Of a stretch of 64,000 nucleotides of DNA, positions 17,440 through 27,137 are shown one piece after another. The translations under genes and the position numbers were made by a program. Where the stretch lies: the NCBI RefSeq assembly GCF_024360925.2, contig NZ_CP113517.1, positions 1,240,001 through 1,304,000 on the forward strand, written 5' to 3'. A model generated the notes under the pieces. That model worked only from the letters and a program-made list of their open reading frames with translations, ran no database searches and had not been told where the DNA came from. How positions within the stretch are numbered: the first letter of the stretch is position 1; every line of letters starts with the position of its first letter. This DNA is from Methylomonas rapida (GTDB taxonomy: Bacteria; Pseudomonadota; Gammaproteobacteria; Methylococcales; Methylomonadaceae).

Positions 17440-17870
17440 TGAATTTTGTCGCCGCCAAGGCGGGCGATCACGTTACATTGGCATGCGAACCTTACATGCA
17501 AATCCCCCTGTCACTACAAGGCAAACGGCTGCTTAACTGGATGGCGTGGCGCGCGGCAAGGATTTGGCCGCCATCGCTACGGCTTACGATGCATCCGGCA
17601 TCGTCGATCGGCCGTCGCCGGAAACCTTGGCGAAACTGCGCCTTGCCAACTACGTGGTTTGCAGCGATTTGCTGCGCTCGGTCGAATCGGCCCATGCGCG
17701 GGGGGCAATTTGCATGGAGCGGATAGCTTGTTTAGCGAATCAGCTTTTTCGCATTTCGGCGGCGGCCAGGTTGCATTACCCCTTGCGGCCTGGGTGATGG
17801 TTTATCGATTACTCTGGCTGGCCGGGAAAACGATTTTGGGAATATGGAGTGTATGAATGCGAGGTTGTCA
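17440..17870 (+). pseudogene. Degenerate histidine phosphatase (SixA/phosphoglycerate mutase-like) gene
   Basis: No single frame spans this stretch, but pieces in different frames match the intact phosphatase gene at 38034-38594: AYDASGIVDRPSPETLAKL and YVVCSDLLRSVESAHA in one frame (about 17576-17700) and WEYGVYE near 17838-17858 in another. The intact paralogue has YDLSGIADEPPENAKQL, VAVCSDFTRSLESA and WEYGVYH at the same places. The RHG active-site start is not recognisable, and the catalytic core between the two matching parts is missing or scrambled. Frameshifts and at least one deletion are implied. Confidence 0.75.
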
Positions 17871-18097
17871 ATGCAGGACTGCGTGAACATAAAACTCTAA
17901 TCACGTAGAATGGCCTAATTACGAAATAGTAGTGGTTGGTGACTGAGTAAAACAGACATCACATCAGTGTTAGGCTCTGTTTGTTTCAGGATGATTAGTC
18001 GCCATTTATCGCCGTTCGGTTGTCAAAAAAGTCCATTCGCAGGAAGGGTTTTATTAAATTCCCCTTTCACGTTTGTCGGCATGCGTTTAAAAGGCGT

Positions 18098-18757
18098 TCA
18101 AGATAAATCCAAAAGATTAATGATATTCATCTTAATGGCTAGGCGAGTCAACTCGATATCACTGGCAACGTCAAGTTTTCGCTTGATCATATAATGGCTG
18201 TTCGATACGGTTTTTGGACTGATGTTGAGTGTTTGAGCAATATCATCTGTTGACCGAGCATCGACTAACATACGCAGAATTTCGAATTCTCGTACCGTTA
18301 ATTCTTGCAGCGCGATACTATCGCCGCCTAATTTTTCCAGGGCCAAGGCTTGTGCAATGTCGGCACTCAACGTAATTCGCCCTGCATAGACATCATGGAT
18401 AGCCCGGATCAAAACATCCGGTGCACTGCTCTTGGTGACATAACCCAGCGCACCCGCCCGAGTTGCCTGAACAGCAAAGCTTGGATTCTGGTGCATACTG
18501 AAGACCAGGATCTTCGCATCCGGGCGTCGTTGTTTAATACGTACAATAGCCTCCAGCCCCCCTTGGCCGGGCATCGAAATATCCATAACGACTATATCAG
18601 GGTTGCAATCCTTAAAGCGTGAATAGGCTTCTGCTCCATCAGCTGCTTCAGCAACCACTTCCATTCCTGATTGCTTCTCCAATAGTGAGCGATAGCCTTC
18701 ACGCACAATGGCATGATCATCGACCAGCAAAATTCTGATACTTTCCGAGCCTGTCAT
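18098..18757 (-). CDS. NarL/FixJ-type response regulator
   Basis: A 219-residue regulator starting at the ATG at 18757, which overlaps the kinase stop (ATGA). The receiver domain has the acidic pair DDHA near the start and the phospho-acceptor Asp in DIVVMDISMPG (about residue 58). The C-terminal LuxR-type HTH (about 150-215) contains LTVREFEILRMLVDARSTDD and LNISPKTVSNSHYMIKRKL. It resembles UvrY/GacA and NarL. The coupled upstream kinase is its likely partner. Target genes are not evident; the exported DUF2380 protein and cupin next door are candidates only by location. Confidence 0.93.
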   Translation of the reverse strand: MTGSESIRILLVDDHAIVREGYRSLLEKQSGMEVVAEAADGAEAYSRFKDCNPDIVVMDISMPGQGGLEAIVRIKQRRPDAKILVFSMHQNPSFAVQATRAGALGYVTKSSAPDVLIRAIHDVYAGRITLSADIAQALALEKLGGDSIALQELTVREFEILRMLVDARSTDDIAQTLNISPKTVSNSHYMIKRKLDVASDIELTRLAIKMNIINLLDLS

Positions 18758-20130
18758 GTTTGTGTCTCTGAAAGGGATTGAACCGGAAGCCATACATGGA
18801 CGGCAAGTCCGCTGGGGTTACCAGTATTTAATGTCAACCGTCCGCCGATTGCGGTTACTCGTTCACGTATACCGAGCAGACCAATCCCGGGGCTATCTTC
18901 AAACGGCAGTTTGTTGGCCTTACCGTTATCTTTGATACTAAGTTCAATGGTTGTTATTGAATTATTCGCAGAGACTGTTCGGAGTGTTACTTTCGCATTC
19001 GTAGCGGCTGAGTGTTTGGACACATTGGTCAGACATTCCTGAACAATCCGAAAAATAGTCACAGGAATAGGTTCGGGTAACCGGTCAAGGTCGTCATGAA
19101 CAGCAAGGCTATAATGAATCTTGCCGCCACTGCTGGCATTCCAGCCAGCCACCAGGCTTTTTAAACTGACAGTAAGGCCCAGTTCATCAATGTCAGAAGG
19201 GCGTAAGCGCAATAATAATCCACGTATCGATTCCATCATATGATGGACAATTCGACTGATTTTTTTCCCTTCCGGAACCAGTTCCGGGCATTCATTTTCT
19301 GCGGTTTGTGAAATGGAAGCTGCGACCGCGTTGATCGCAGCTAGGCATTGACCGAACTCATCATGCAGCTCTCGGGCCAGGTAACGGCGCTCTTCTTCCT
19401 GAATATTCATCAGCTTTAAGGCTAATTTCTTACGCTCGGAAAGGAGTTGTTCCAGACTTGCCGCCAGTTGATTGATGGCCTTCCCGGTTCGCTGCCATTC
19501 ATCTAACTCGAAAACGGGTAGCCGAAATGACAATTCACCCTTTTCCATTTTCTCCAAGCCTGTAACGATCACCTGTGCCGGTCGTAAAACTCGACTTATC
19601 GTAAAATAAACCAGCAAGCAAAGCGCCAAAGTGGTACTGGCAGACAGCCCCATTAAGCCACGGATATTTTGCCAGGCGCTTGCTATTCCCATCTCAGCGC
19701 TGGGTGCAACCATTACTGAACCATGAATCCGCCCCTTGAATTCCACTGGTCGCACTACCTCCAAGCCGGGATGGAAAGCCCATTGGTAAAAGCTTGCAAA
19801 CCAAATAGGCCAGCTTCGTGACGTTATTTTTGCGCCATTGCAAATGTTGCGCCTGAGGCTGTCAATCGTTGATAAGTAACTGATACAAACGCCGGATGCA
19901 GTACTGGTCTCTTTCCATAAATTAAAATCAGGGAAACGTTCCGGTTGAGCAAAACCTGCATCGATATGCACCAATTGAAGCTCCAGTTGCTTATCGATTG
20001 ACTCAGCCGTTACTTGTGTCTCAAGAATAGCTCGCTGATCGGCCTGATACAGCACATAGGCTGTCGTTGCAATCAGGCAAGTGCCAGCAATAAGGACAAT
20101 CCGTGATAGCAGGTGAAATTTTAGATTCAT
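18754..20130 (-). CDS. NarX/DegS-type sensor histidine kinase
   Basis: A 458-residue membrane kinase. The first membrane helix is at about residues 9-28, the periplasmic sensor part at 30-165, and the second helix at about 166-187, then HAMP (about 188-240), a HisKA_3 dimerisation helix with the phospho-acceptor His in LARELHDEFGQCLAA, and a HATPase domain with ECLTNVSKHS and GIGLLGIRERV. HisKA_3 kinases pair with NarL-type regulators, as here. The periplasmic domain is not one I recognise. Confidence 0.93.
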   Translation of the reverse strand: MNLKFHLLSRIVLIAGTCLIATTAYVLYQADQRAILETQVTAESIDKQLELQLVHIDAGFAQPERFPDFNLWKETSTASGVCISYLSTIDSLRRNICNGAKITSRSWPIWFASFYQWAFHPGLEVVRPVEFKGRIHGSVMVAPSAEMGIASAWQNIRGLMGLSASTTLALCLLVYFTISRVLRPAQVIVTGLEKMEKGELSFRLPVFELDEWQRTGKAINQLAASLEQLLSERKKLALKLMNIQEEERRYLARELHDEFGQCLAAINAVAASISQTAENECPELVPEGKKISRIVHHMMESIRGLLLRLRPSDIDELGLTVSLKSLVAGWNASSGGKIHYSLAVHDDLDRLPEPIPVTIFRIVQECLTNVSKHSAATNAKVTLRTVSANNSITTIELSIKDNGKANKLPFEDSPGIGLLGIRERVTAIGGRLTLNTGNPSGLAVHVWLPVQSLSETQT

Positions 20131-20243
20131 GGCAAGCGCAAGCCTTCTGTTAAATGCTTTGCTGACGATTCAGCAGCGGAAAATATACATTTTTTGATCA
20201 TTTTAAGATTGAATTCCAGGTCAGGAATAGAGATCGCAGGAAG

Positions 20244-20262
20244 GCCGGGCAAATTGCCCGGC
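20244..20262. other. GC-rich hairpin upstream of the sensor kinase
   Basis: The inverted repeat GCCGGGC-AAATT-GCCCGGC (7-bp stem, 5-base loop) lies in the 268-bp space between the divergent kinase and DUF2380 genes. It is followed on the plus strand by only a short T-run, so a terminator or an operator are both possible. Confidence 0.35.
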
Positions 20263-20398
20263 TTTCACGGGCAAATATCAGGTTACGGACTTACACTTAC
20301 TCGCTACTCTACTAGCCACCAAAAAACGAATACGATGAAACAATGAATGATGGTGTTACCGATGACATTTTTTCAACAAGATACCGTGTTATTTAATT

Positions 20399-20929
20399 AT
20401 GAACCCTAGAAACAATGCAGGATTACGTCACCTGTTTGGCGTATTTTTATGTCTGTTCAGTGTTGGCGTATTTGCTGAAACAAGCATCGCCATATTGGAT
20501 TTTGAATTAAAAGATTTAACTCTGGCACCTGGAATACCTGATGAAATCGAAAGGACGGCGGGCATAAAGGCCATGCTCGAAGGTGAATTAAAAAGAGCGG
20601 GCTATAAAATCATTGCTGTTGATTTGGATACTCAACGTGAGGCTAACGGCGGTTTTGGGTATCTTTTTGACCACAGCGACATGGCCGCAGAACTAGCGAA
20701 AAAAGCCGGAGCTGAGTATGTATTGGTGGGCAGATTGCATAAACCAAGCTTTTTATTTGCTTATATTATGGGACATTTAGTCAGGGTTAGTGACGGCCAA
20801 TTAATCGGTAATTACATTTCAGAGACAAAAGGCGGTGATAAAAAATTAACCCTTAAAGGCGTCGAAAGTCTTGCCGTTAAAATCGATAGGGATTTAGATA
20901 ATATCTATACCCCGCCGCCCCCCTTCTAA
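20399..20929 (+). CDS. Exported DUF2380-type protein
   Basis: A 176-residue protein with a signal peptide (hydrophobic residues 11-26, cleavage near FAETS). The mature part starts with SIAILDFELKDLT and includes AGAEYVLVGRLHKPS and VRVSDGQLIG, the pattern of DUF2380/DUF3280-type periplasmic proteins that resemble TolB-like nucleotide or glycan binding folds. The tail is proline-rich (YTPPPPF). Function is not known. It stands alone, divergent from the two-component pair. Confidence 0.75.
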   Translation: MNPRNNAGLRHLFGVFLCLFSVGVFAETSIAILDFELKDLTLAPGIPDEIERTAGIKAMLEGELKRAGYKIIAVDLDTQREANGGFGYLFDHSDMAAELAKKAGAEYVLVGRLHKPSFLFAYIMGHLVRVSDGQLIGNYISETKGGDKKLTLKGVESLAVKIDRDLDNIYTPPPPF

Positions 20930-21022
20930 GACAATTGCTTTATCCAACACCTCTGCTGTTGTAGACGTGTCATCCATAAAGCCCCAGACCCTTAACAACC
21001 ACATAGAAAATGGAGATGCCAG

Positions 21023-21505
21023 ATGAGAATTTACTTGATAGCTCTAATACTTATTTCTTTCGCAGGTTCTGCATTAGCTCAGGATAAAATTGATCGCATG
21101 AGCGCTGTTACCATGGAATCGTTTATCCCGGATACGGTTAAGTGGAATGACGAACCGATACTCCCTAAAGGTGCCAAAAGCGTCATTCTAGTAGGCGACC
21201 CAAAGAAAGCGGGGGTTTTTATCGCTTTGCTGAAATTTCCATCTAATTATCCAATCCCACCACACATACACCCATTTACAGAAGTAATTACAGTCCTGCG
21301 GGGCAAACTAGGCAATGGCATGGGTGAAACATTTGACACAAAAAAGGGCGAGATGCTTAACGTAGGTTCAAGCTTTGTGTTACCCGCTGGGCACACTCAC
21401 TATGTTTGGACCACTGATAAGGAAACAATCGTCGAACTAATCGCTACTGGGCCATGGGATATTATTTATACGAATCCGACCGATGATCCACGCAAAAATA
21501 AATAG
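21023..21505 (+). CDS. Exported cupin-domain protein
   Basis: A 160-residue protein with a signal peptide (cleavage after SALA, about residue 19) and a cupin fold: PPHIHPFTEVITVLRGKLG supplies the first metal motif (His-X-His and Glu) and LPAGHTHYVWT the second. A good ribosome binding site (GGAG) lies at 21011-21014. A periplasmic small cupin may act as a dioxygenase-like or sugar-binding protein; the substrate cannot be read from sequence. Confidence 0.85.
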   Translation: MRIYLIALILISFAGSALAQDKIDRMSAVTMESFIPDTVKWNDEPILPKGAKSVILVGDPKKAGVFIALLKFPSNYPIPPHIHPFTEVITVLRGKLGNGMGETFDTKKGEMLNVGSSFVLPAGHTHYVWTTDKETIVELIATGPWDIIYTNPTDDPRKNK

Positions 21506-21721
21506 CGGGGAAATGGAATTATGAACTCCAGTAGGATTTTAATGACAGCTTTCGGATTTACTGCCGCCACACGCTCAAATCTTTGAATGTTCCAAAGTGG
21601 CCGAACTGATACAACCAGGTAAGTATTTGAGTATGAGGTTCGTGCGAATACCGGAGCGTATTCGCACGAACGAAGGCCTTCCATTCTTCCTCCTACTCTC
21701 CACTATTCCGGGCTACACGGG

Positions 21722-22543
21722 CTAAAGTTTTGCCGATTTCTCCGCTTCGACATCGAGCAAGACCATCGCTACATGGGCTTTGCCATCCGCGCACAATGGC
21801 ACTTGATCCAGATAACTGGAGCAAACCGCTTCGATAAATGATTCTTTAAGATTCTCCGGAATCCGTTGTGTGTAAGGTAACCAGGTGGTTCGAATCCAGC
21901 CCGCCAACCATGCCGGGCCCTCGTGCGTCATATCCTTGGCAATCAGTTCAAGCCGTTTGACGGTAAATCCGGCGGTTTCCAGCATCAACCGGTATTCATC
22001 GACACCTGGAAAGGTATACGGAAACTCGAAGCCGATAAAATACCGCGACCATCGCGCCGAGTCCTTGACCCGGTCAATCGCCTCCCGCATGCCGGCCGCA
22101 TCGCCTTTTCCGCCCATGCGCAGCAGGATTTTGCCGCCGGTTTTCAGGCTTCGATATAAGCCGTCGATCACCGGTTGATGTTGCCTGACCCAATGCAGCA
22201 CCGCGTTGGAGAAAACCAGGTCAAAACACTCGGCAAAGCTTAATTTCTCGGCATCCATGACCTGAAACGACAGGTTGGGATGTTGCTGTTCCGGGTAGCG
22301 ATGCCTGGCCAGCGCTATCATCGCCTCGGCATTATCGATGCCGACCACCGCGCCGCGATCGACGATTTTGGCGATTTCCGCCGTGATTTTGCCATCGCCG
22401 CAGCCTAAATCCAGTACGGTTTCGCTGCCGGTTAACCGCAATAGAGCCATCATCTCTTTAGCCCATTGCTGTTGGGCGTGCGAGTTTTGTGCATAATCCT
22501 GAGCATTCCAGCGGTAAGTATTCAATTTTGTCTCCTGTATCAT
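21722..22543 (-). CDS. Class I SAM methyltransferase (trans-aconitate methyltransferase-like)
   Basis: A 273-residue Rossmann-fold methyltransferase with SAM motif I VLDLGCGDGKITAEIA (about residues 40-55), the acidic VVGIDNAEAMI motif and SNAVLHWVRQH, close to the Tam group (ALHWLPDH-type region). Its start overlaps the leuA stop by 4 bp (22540-22543), so the two are co-translated. Tam-type enzymes methylate trans-aconitate, and the yeast relative Tmt1 also methylates 3-isopropylmalate, so an isopropylmalate-type substrate is an appealing but untested idea. Confidence 0.85.
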   Translation of the reverse strand: MIQETKLNTYRWNAQDYAQNSHAQQQWAKEMMALLRLTGSETVLDLGCGDGKITAEIAKIVDRGAVVGIDNAEAMIALARHRYPEQQHPNLSFQVMDAEKLSFAECFDLVFSNAVLHWVRQHQPVIDGLYRSLKTGGKILLRMGGKGDAAGMREAIDRVKDSARWSRYFIGFEFPYTFPGVDEYRLMLETAGFTVKRLELIAKDMTHEGPAWLAGWIRTTWLPYTQRIPENLKESFIEAVCSSYLDQVPLCADGKAHVAMVLLDVEAEKSAKL

Positions 22544-24285
22544 GCCGTAGGGTTTACGGCTGCCCCAGTCGCCGGCGTGCTATCGGCGATAAAACCGCCG
22601 CTTTCAATAGCGTGAGGTTGCCAAAAGTCGGTAGCGTTGTCCAAGCGATTGCAGCCACTGATCAGCGCCTTGATGGATGCGGTGACGATGTTGCCGTCCA
22701 TGCCGACACCATAGGCGGTTGGGCCGTTCGCAGCCGTTAGTTCGACAAAGGCGCAGGCCTGGGCATCGCCGCCGCTGCCGGTCGAGCGTTCCTCGTAACT
22801 GCATACCGACACTGCGCCGCCGAGTGAGCCTAAAGCCTGGACGGCCGCGGCTATAGGCCCGTTACCCATGCCCATCAAGGAGCGCGGTTCGCCGTCGCAT
22901 TCGATTTGCAGCTGTATGCCTTGTCCTTGCGCATGCTCGTACAATTGATGGCCCTGGTAACGCAACGGCTTTGCCGCATCGAGATACGTCTGTGCGAACA
23001 ATTGCCACAACTGTACCGCGCCGATTTCGCCGCCTTGGCGGTCGGCATGGCCTTGCACTACTTGCGAAAATTCCACCTGCAGGCGGCGCGGCAGTACGAT
23101 GCCATAATGGCTTTCCAGCAAATGGGCGATGCCGCCCTTGCCGGACTGGCTGTTGATGCGGATCACCGCGTCGTAACCGCGGCCGACATCGGCCGGATCG
23201 AACGGCAGATAGGGCACATTCCAGACAGTATCAGGCTGCCGCGCGGCAAGGCCTTTCTTGATCGCGTCCTGGTGCGAGCCGGAAAACGCGGTGAACACCA
23301 ACTCGCCGGCATAGGGTTGGCGCGGCGGCACGCTCAGGCCGGTGCAAGCCTCGAAATCACGCACCACCGCATTGATGTCCGAAAAATCCAAGCCCGGCGC
23401 CACGCCCTGGGTATATAGATTCAACGCCAGCGTCACCAAATCCACGTTGCCGGTACGTTCGCCGTTGCCGAACAAGCAACCCTCGACTCGCTCGGCGCCG
23501 GCCATCAATGCCAGTTCGGCGGCGGCTACCGCGGTGCCGCGGTCGTTGTGCGGATGCACACTGAGGATGACGCTGTCGCGGCGGGCGATATGGCGGTGCA
23601 TCCATTCGATCTGGTCGGCGTAGACGTTCGGCGTCGCCGTTTCCACCGACGACGGCAAATTCAAGATGATCTTGTTGTCCGGTGTTGCGCCCCAGGCGGC
23701 GCTGACCGCATCGCACACCTCGACGGCGAAATCCGGCTCGGTGGCGGTGAAGGTTTCCAGGCTGTATTGCAAGCGCCATTGCGTTTGCGCTTGTTCGGCG
23801 GTCAATTGTTTGACCAGCTGCACCGCATCGACGGCCATCGCCAATACCTCGGCACGGCTCATGCCCAACACCAGTTCGCGAAACGGTTGGGAGGTCGCGT
23901 TGACGATATGCACGATGGCCGAACGTGCGCCGTGCAAGGCTTCGACCGTTCGGCGCAACAACGGCTCACGGGCATGGCTGAGCACTTCGATGGTCACGTC
24001 GTCGGGTATCAACGCGCCGTCTATCAAGCAGCGCACGAAATCGAAATCGGTTTGCGAGGCCGACGGAAACGCCACTTCGATTTCCTTAAAACCGATTGCG
24101 CATAAGCTGCGGAACAGGCGCAGTTTGCGTTCGGCGTTCATCGGTTCGAACAAGGCCTGGTTGCCGTCGCGCAAATCGGTGCTCATCCAGATCGGCGCTT
24201 GTGCAATCGTGCGGTTTGGCCATTGCCGGTCGGCAAGCGCCACCGGCGGGAATGGGCGGTATTTGCGGGAAGGATCGGTCAACAT
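22540..24285 (-). CDS. leuA: 2-isopropylmalate synthase
   Basis: A 581-residue enzyme of the long LeuA class (yeast-like type). It condenses acetyl-CoA with 2-oxoisovalerate, the first committed step of leucine synthesis. The HMGL-like catalytic barrel begins with WMSTDLRDGNQAL (about residues 33-45) and contains SVHPHNDRGTAVAAAEL with the metal-binding HxH-type His. The C-terminal regulatory LeuA dimer domain (from about 430) includes the Leu-binding fold. It overlaps the methyltransferase downstream and is divergent from an Lrp/AsnC regulator 162 bp away. Confidence 0.96.
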   Translation of the reverse strand: MLTDPSRKYRPFPPVALADRQWPNRTIAQAPIWMSTDLRDGNQALFEPMNAERKLRLFRSLCAIGFKEIEVAFPSASQTDFDFVRCLIDGALIPDDVTIEVLSHAREPLLRRTVEALHGARSAIVHIVNATSQPFRELVLGMSRAEVLAMAVDAVQLVKQLTAEQAQTQWRLQYSLETFTATEPDFAVEVCDAVSAAWGATPDNKIILNLPSSVETATPNVYADQIEWMHRHIARRDSVILSVHPHNDRGTAVAAAELALMAGAERVEGCLFGNGERTGNVDLVTLALNLYTQGVAPGLDFSDINAVVRDFEACTGLSVPPRQPYAGELVFTAFSGSHQDAIKKGLAARQPDTVWNVPYLPFDPADVGRGYDAVIRINSQSGKGGIAHLLESHYGIVLPRRLQVEFSQVVQGHADRQGGEIGAVQLWQLFAQTYLDAAKPLRYQGHQLYEHAQGQGIQLQIECDGEPRSLMGMGNGPIAAAVQALGSLGGAVSVCSYEERSTGSGGDAQACAFVELTAANGPTAYGVGMDGNIVTASIKALISGCNRLDNATDFWQPHAIESGGFIADSTPATGAAVNPTA

Positions 24286-24447
24286 GGCTGCTTACTCTCG
24301 GTCAATAGGATGCCGATAAGATAAGCCAAACCGTCCGCTAGGCGATTGCGTTTATGCCATCTAAAATACCTATCGTTGATAGAATATTGCCAATGTTTAA
24401 AGAAATGCGCTGGTAAATTGTTTTACGATGACAAGAGAGGATATTTT

Positions 24448-24921
24448 ATGGAACTGGATCGCTACGACATGCAAATCTTGAACATCCTGCAAGCCGACGG
24501 CCGTATCAGCAACCAGGAACTGGCGGACCGCATCGGCCTGTCGCCGTCGCCTTGCTTGCGGCGGGTGAGGGCGTTGGAGGAGGGCGGCCTGATCGTTGGC
24601 TATCGGGCGCAGATGGATGCCAAAGCCTTGGGATTGACGCTAATGGCCTTGATCCACATTTCGATGGACCAACACACGCCGGAACGTTTCAGCGCCTTCG
24701 AAGCGGCGATTGCCGGGATTCCGGAAGTGATGGAATGCCTGCTGATCACCGGCCAGACTGCCGATTATCAGCTCAAGGTTATGGTCAAGGACTTGGACGC
24801 CTATCAGGAATTGCTGCTGAAACGTATCACCGGGATTGCGGGGGTCAGCGGGGTACATACCAGCTTTGTGTTACGGCGGGTGGTGGATAAGACCGCGTTT
24901 CCGGTCGGGGTAGGGGCATGA
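24448..24921 (+). CDS. Lrp/AsnC-family regulator
   Basis: A 157-residue protein using the ATG at 24448, preceded by AGAGAGG at 24434-24440; a longer frame from 24346 has no ribosome binding site. The N-terminal HTH holds LDRYDMQILNILQADGRIS and LADRIGLSPSPCLRRVRALE, and the C-terminal RAM/ACT domain holds PEVMECLLITGQTADYQLKV. Lrp-type proteins sense amino acids, often leucine. Placement divergent from leuA makes it the likely regulator of leuA. Confidence 0.94.
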   Translation: MELDRYDMQILNILQADGRISNQELADRIGLSPSPCLRRVRALEEGGLIVGYRAQMDAKALGLTLMALIHISMDQHTPERFSAFEAAIAGIPEVMECLLITGQTADYQLKVMVKDLDAYQELLLKRITGIAGVSGVHTSFVLRRVVDKTAFPVGVGA

Positions 24922-25209
24922 TCGTTCCGAACCGATTACTGGCCGAGTTTGCTAACATGCCAACACACTGATTCAGCCCGTTACCCAGAAATGAACGCCG
25001 AAATCATCATTCAACGCGCAACTAACTACGATGTCAGAGTCTGCCTTCGCGTAGGCTCAAGGCCGCACTGTTAAAACGTTTGACTACAGTTGGTTCGCCT
25101 AATACCATCCACGTTCCAAAATCAGCGATGGTAAAAGCCTCGAAGCACCAAACACACGGATTGTAATCTTGCTGGCCGACAACTCGATGATCACCCTTTC
25201 AAGGATCAG

Positions 25210-26985
25210 ATGAAAACCTATTTGACTTTTTTAAGCGCGATATTGCTTTTGCTCAGCGGTTGCGCTGGTTCGCCGCCGCTAAAACCGGATGCAGCGCAAC
25301 GCGGCGATTACAGTTACCTCAAGGCTAATTTGACCTGGTTGATTGAACAGGAAATGTCCGAACAGGACGTTGAAGGCTTGAGTATCGCCGTGGTCGACGA
25401 TCAGCAGATCGTCTGGTCGCAAGGCTTTGGTTATGCCGATCAAGCCAAGCAGATTGCCGCGACACCGGAAACGGTTTATCGAGTCGGCTCCATTTCCAAG
25501 CTATTCACCGATACGCTGGTCATGCAACTGGCTGAGCAAGGCAAACTGGATATTGATCGGCCTTTGCAAAGCTATCTGCCGAATTTCGCCATCAAAAGCC
25601 GCTTCCCGGAGGCCGGGCCGATAACGGCGCGTAATATCATGACCCATCATTCCGGCTTGCCGGGCGATAGGGGGAATGGCATGTGGACTAAGAATCCAGC
25701 GCCGTTCAGTCATCTGGTTGACCCGCTGAAAGACGAATATGTCGCCTATCCGCCTAATCGCATCTGGGCCTATTCGAATCTGGGCATCACCTTATTAGGG
25801 ACGATGTTGGAACAGCTTACCGGTCAGGATTTCAGCAGTTATGCCGACCGGCAGCTGTTAAAACCGCTCGGTATGACGAATGCGGCATTTTCGCTCGGCA
25901 TCGAGGGAAAACTGGCCTCGAAAGCCTATAAGAATGATCAGGAAAAGACCGAAGTGGCCCTGCGCGATATGCCGGCCGGCGGATTGAACGCGAATGTATT
26001 GGATCTGAGCCGATTTGTCGCCATGGTATTGGCTGACGGCAAAGCCAATGGCCAACCAATATTAAAACCGGAAACCCTGCATGAAATGCTGCGCCAGCAA
26101 AACAAGGAAGTGGCGCTGGATGTGGGTACCAAAACCGGTTTGGGTTGGTTCTTGACCAGCAAGCCCGGTATCGGCGACGTGGCCGCACACGGCGGAGCCA
26201 CACTTTTTCATCGTAGCCTGCTGACGGTGGCGCCGGAACACAAGTTGGGCGTGGTCGTGTTGGCAAATTCCCCGCCCACCGGCGACCTGATCGACAAAGT
26301 CACCGATAAGGCTCTAAAACTGGCGGTTGCGATCAAGACCGGTAAGCCTCTGCCGGATGACGTCGAAAACCCCGTGATCGAAACCCGCGGCTTAACCCCG
26401 CAACAACAGCAATTGGCAGCCGGGCAATATGCAACCGCGTTCGGCTACATCAAGTTAACCGCTGATGGCGATACCCTGTCCACCGAGCTGAACGGTAAAA
26501 GCATGGATTTGGTCGGCAGGGACGACGGCAAATTCGGCATTCGCTACAAGCTGCTGGGTTTGATACCGCTACAACCCAAGCAACTAGCCGAAGTGGGCGT
26601 GTCTGTGCGCCAGGTCGACGGCCATGATCTGGCGCTGGCCCATTGGCAAGGCCAAATCTTTGTGTTGGGCGAGAAAATCCAACCCGTACCGATTCCCGCC
26701 TCCCTGCGTAGCCGTCTGGGCGAATACGAGATTGTGAATCTTGCCGAAGGCGAGGCGATGGTTCCTGAAAACTGCGCGCTACGCGAGCGGGACGGTTTTT
26801 TGATGCTGGAATATTCCATCCCTGCTTTCGATATGAATAATCTGACTTTCCCCATTGCACCGGTATCGGAAAACGCCGCCGTTATCCTGGGGCTTGGACG
26901 CGGCATGCAGGAAACCGTTAGGCTGGAGACGATCGATGGTCAAGATTTTGTGGCCTACTCCGGGTATTTATTGCGGAAGAAATGA
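25210..26985 (+). CDS. Serine hydrolase lipoprotein (class C beta-lactamase/PBP4-like fold)
   Basis: A 591-residue lipoprotein (lipobox LLSGC, Cys18) with a beta-lactamase-type domain: SISK at residues 94-97 (nucleophile Ser94, Lys97), the YSN motif in WAYSNLG, and a later HGGATLFH in the KTG-like position. A ~200-residue C-terminal beta-rich extension follows. Members are DD-peptidases, esterases or amidohydrolases. Substrate is not evident and antibiotic resistance should not be assumed. The ribosome binding site AAGGA is at 25199-25203. Confidence 0.9.
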   Translation: MKTYLTFLSAILLLLSGCAGSPPLKPDAAQRGDYSYLKANLTWLIEQEMSEQDVEGLSIAVVDDQQIVWSQGFGYADQAKQIAATPETVYRVGSISKLFTDTLVMQLAEQGKLDIDRPLQSYLPNFAIKSRFPEAGPITARNIMTHHSGLPGDRGNGMWTKNPAPFSHLVDPLKDEYVAYPPNRIWAYSNLGITLLGTMLEQLTGQDFSSYADRQLLKPLGMTNAAFSLGIEGKLASKAYKNDQEKTEVALRDMPAGGLNANVLDLSRFVAMVLADGKANGQPILKPETLHEMLRQQNKEVALDVGTKTGLGWFLTSKPGIGDVAAHGGATLFHRSLLTVAPEHKLGVVVLANSPPTGDLIDKVTDKALKLAVAIKTGKPLPDDVENPVIETRGLTPQQQQLAAGQYATAFGYIKLTADGDTLSTELNGKSMDLVGRDDGKFGIRYKLLGLIPLQPKQLAEVGVSVRQVDGHDLALAHWQGQIFVLGEKIQPVPIPASLRSRLGEYEIVNLAEGEAMVPENCALRERDGFLMLEYSIPAFDMNNLTFPIAPVSENAAVILGLGRGMQETVRLETIDGQDFVAYSGYLLRKK

Positions 26986-27137
26986 GCTTAACCTTATATT
27001 GGTTCGGCATCCTTAAATACTTTCACGCGCTTGGACGTTTTATCAGTGCAAAAGCTTTGCGACTACCGACGGCCGCCAGTCAAAACCGGTTTTATGAGTG
27101 GCCACAATCTTGCAACCATCCATCAAGAGGTCTTCCG

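Noticed and set aside
25210..26985. Beta-lactamase resistance gene
   Set aside because: It has the SxxK and YxN motifs of the fold, but its length, lipobox and C-terminal extension fit a general serine hydrolase; resistance cannot be inferred.
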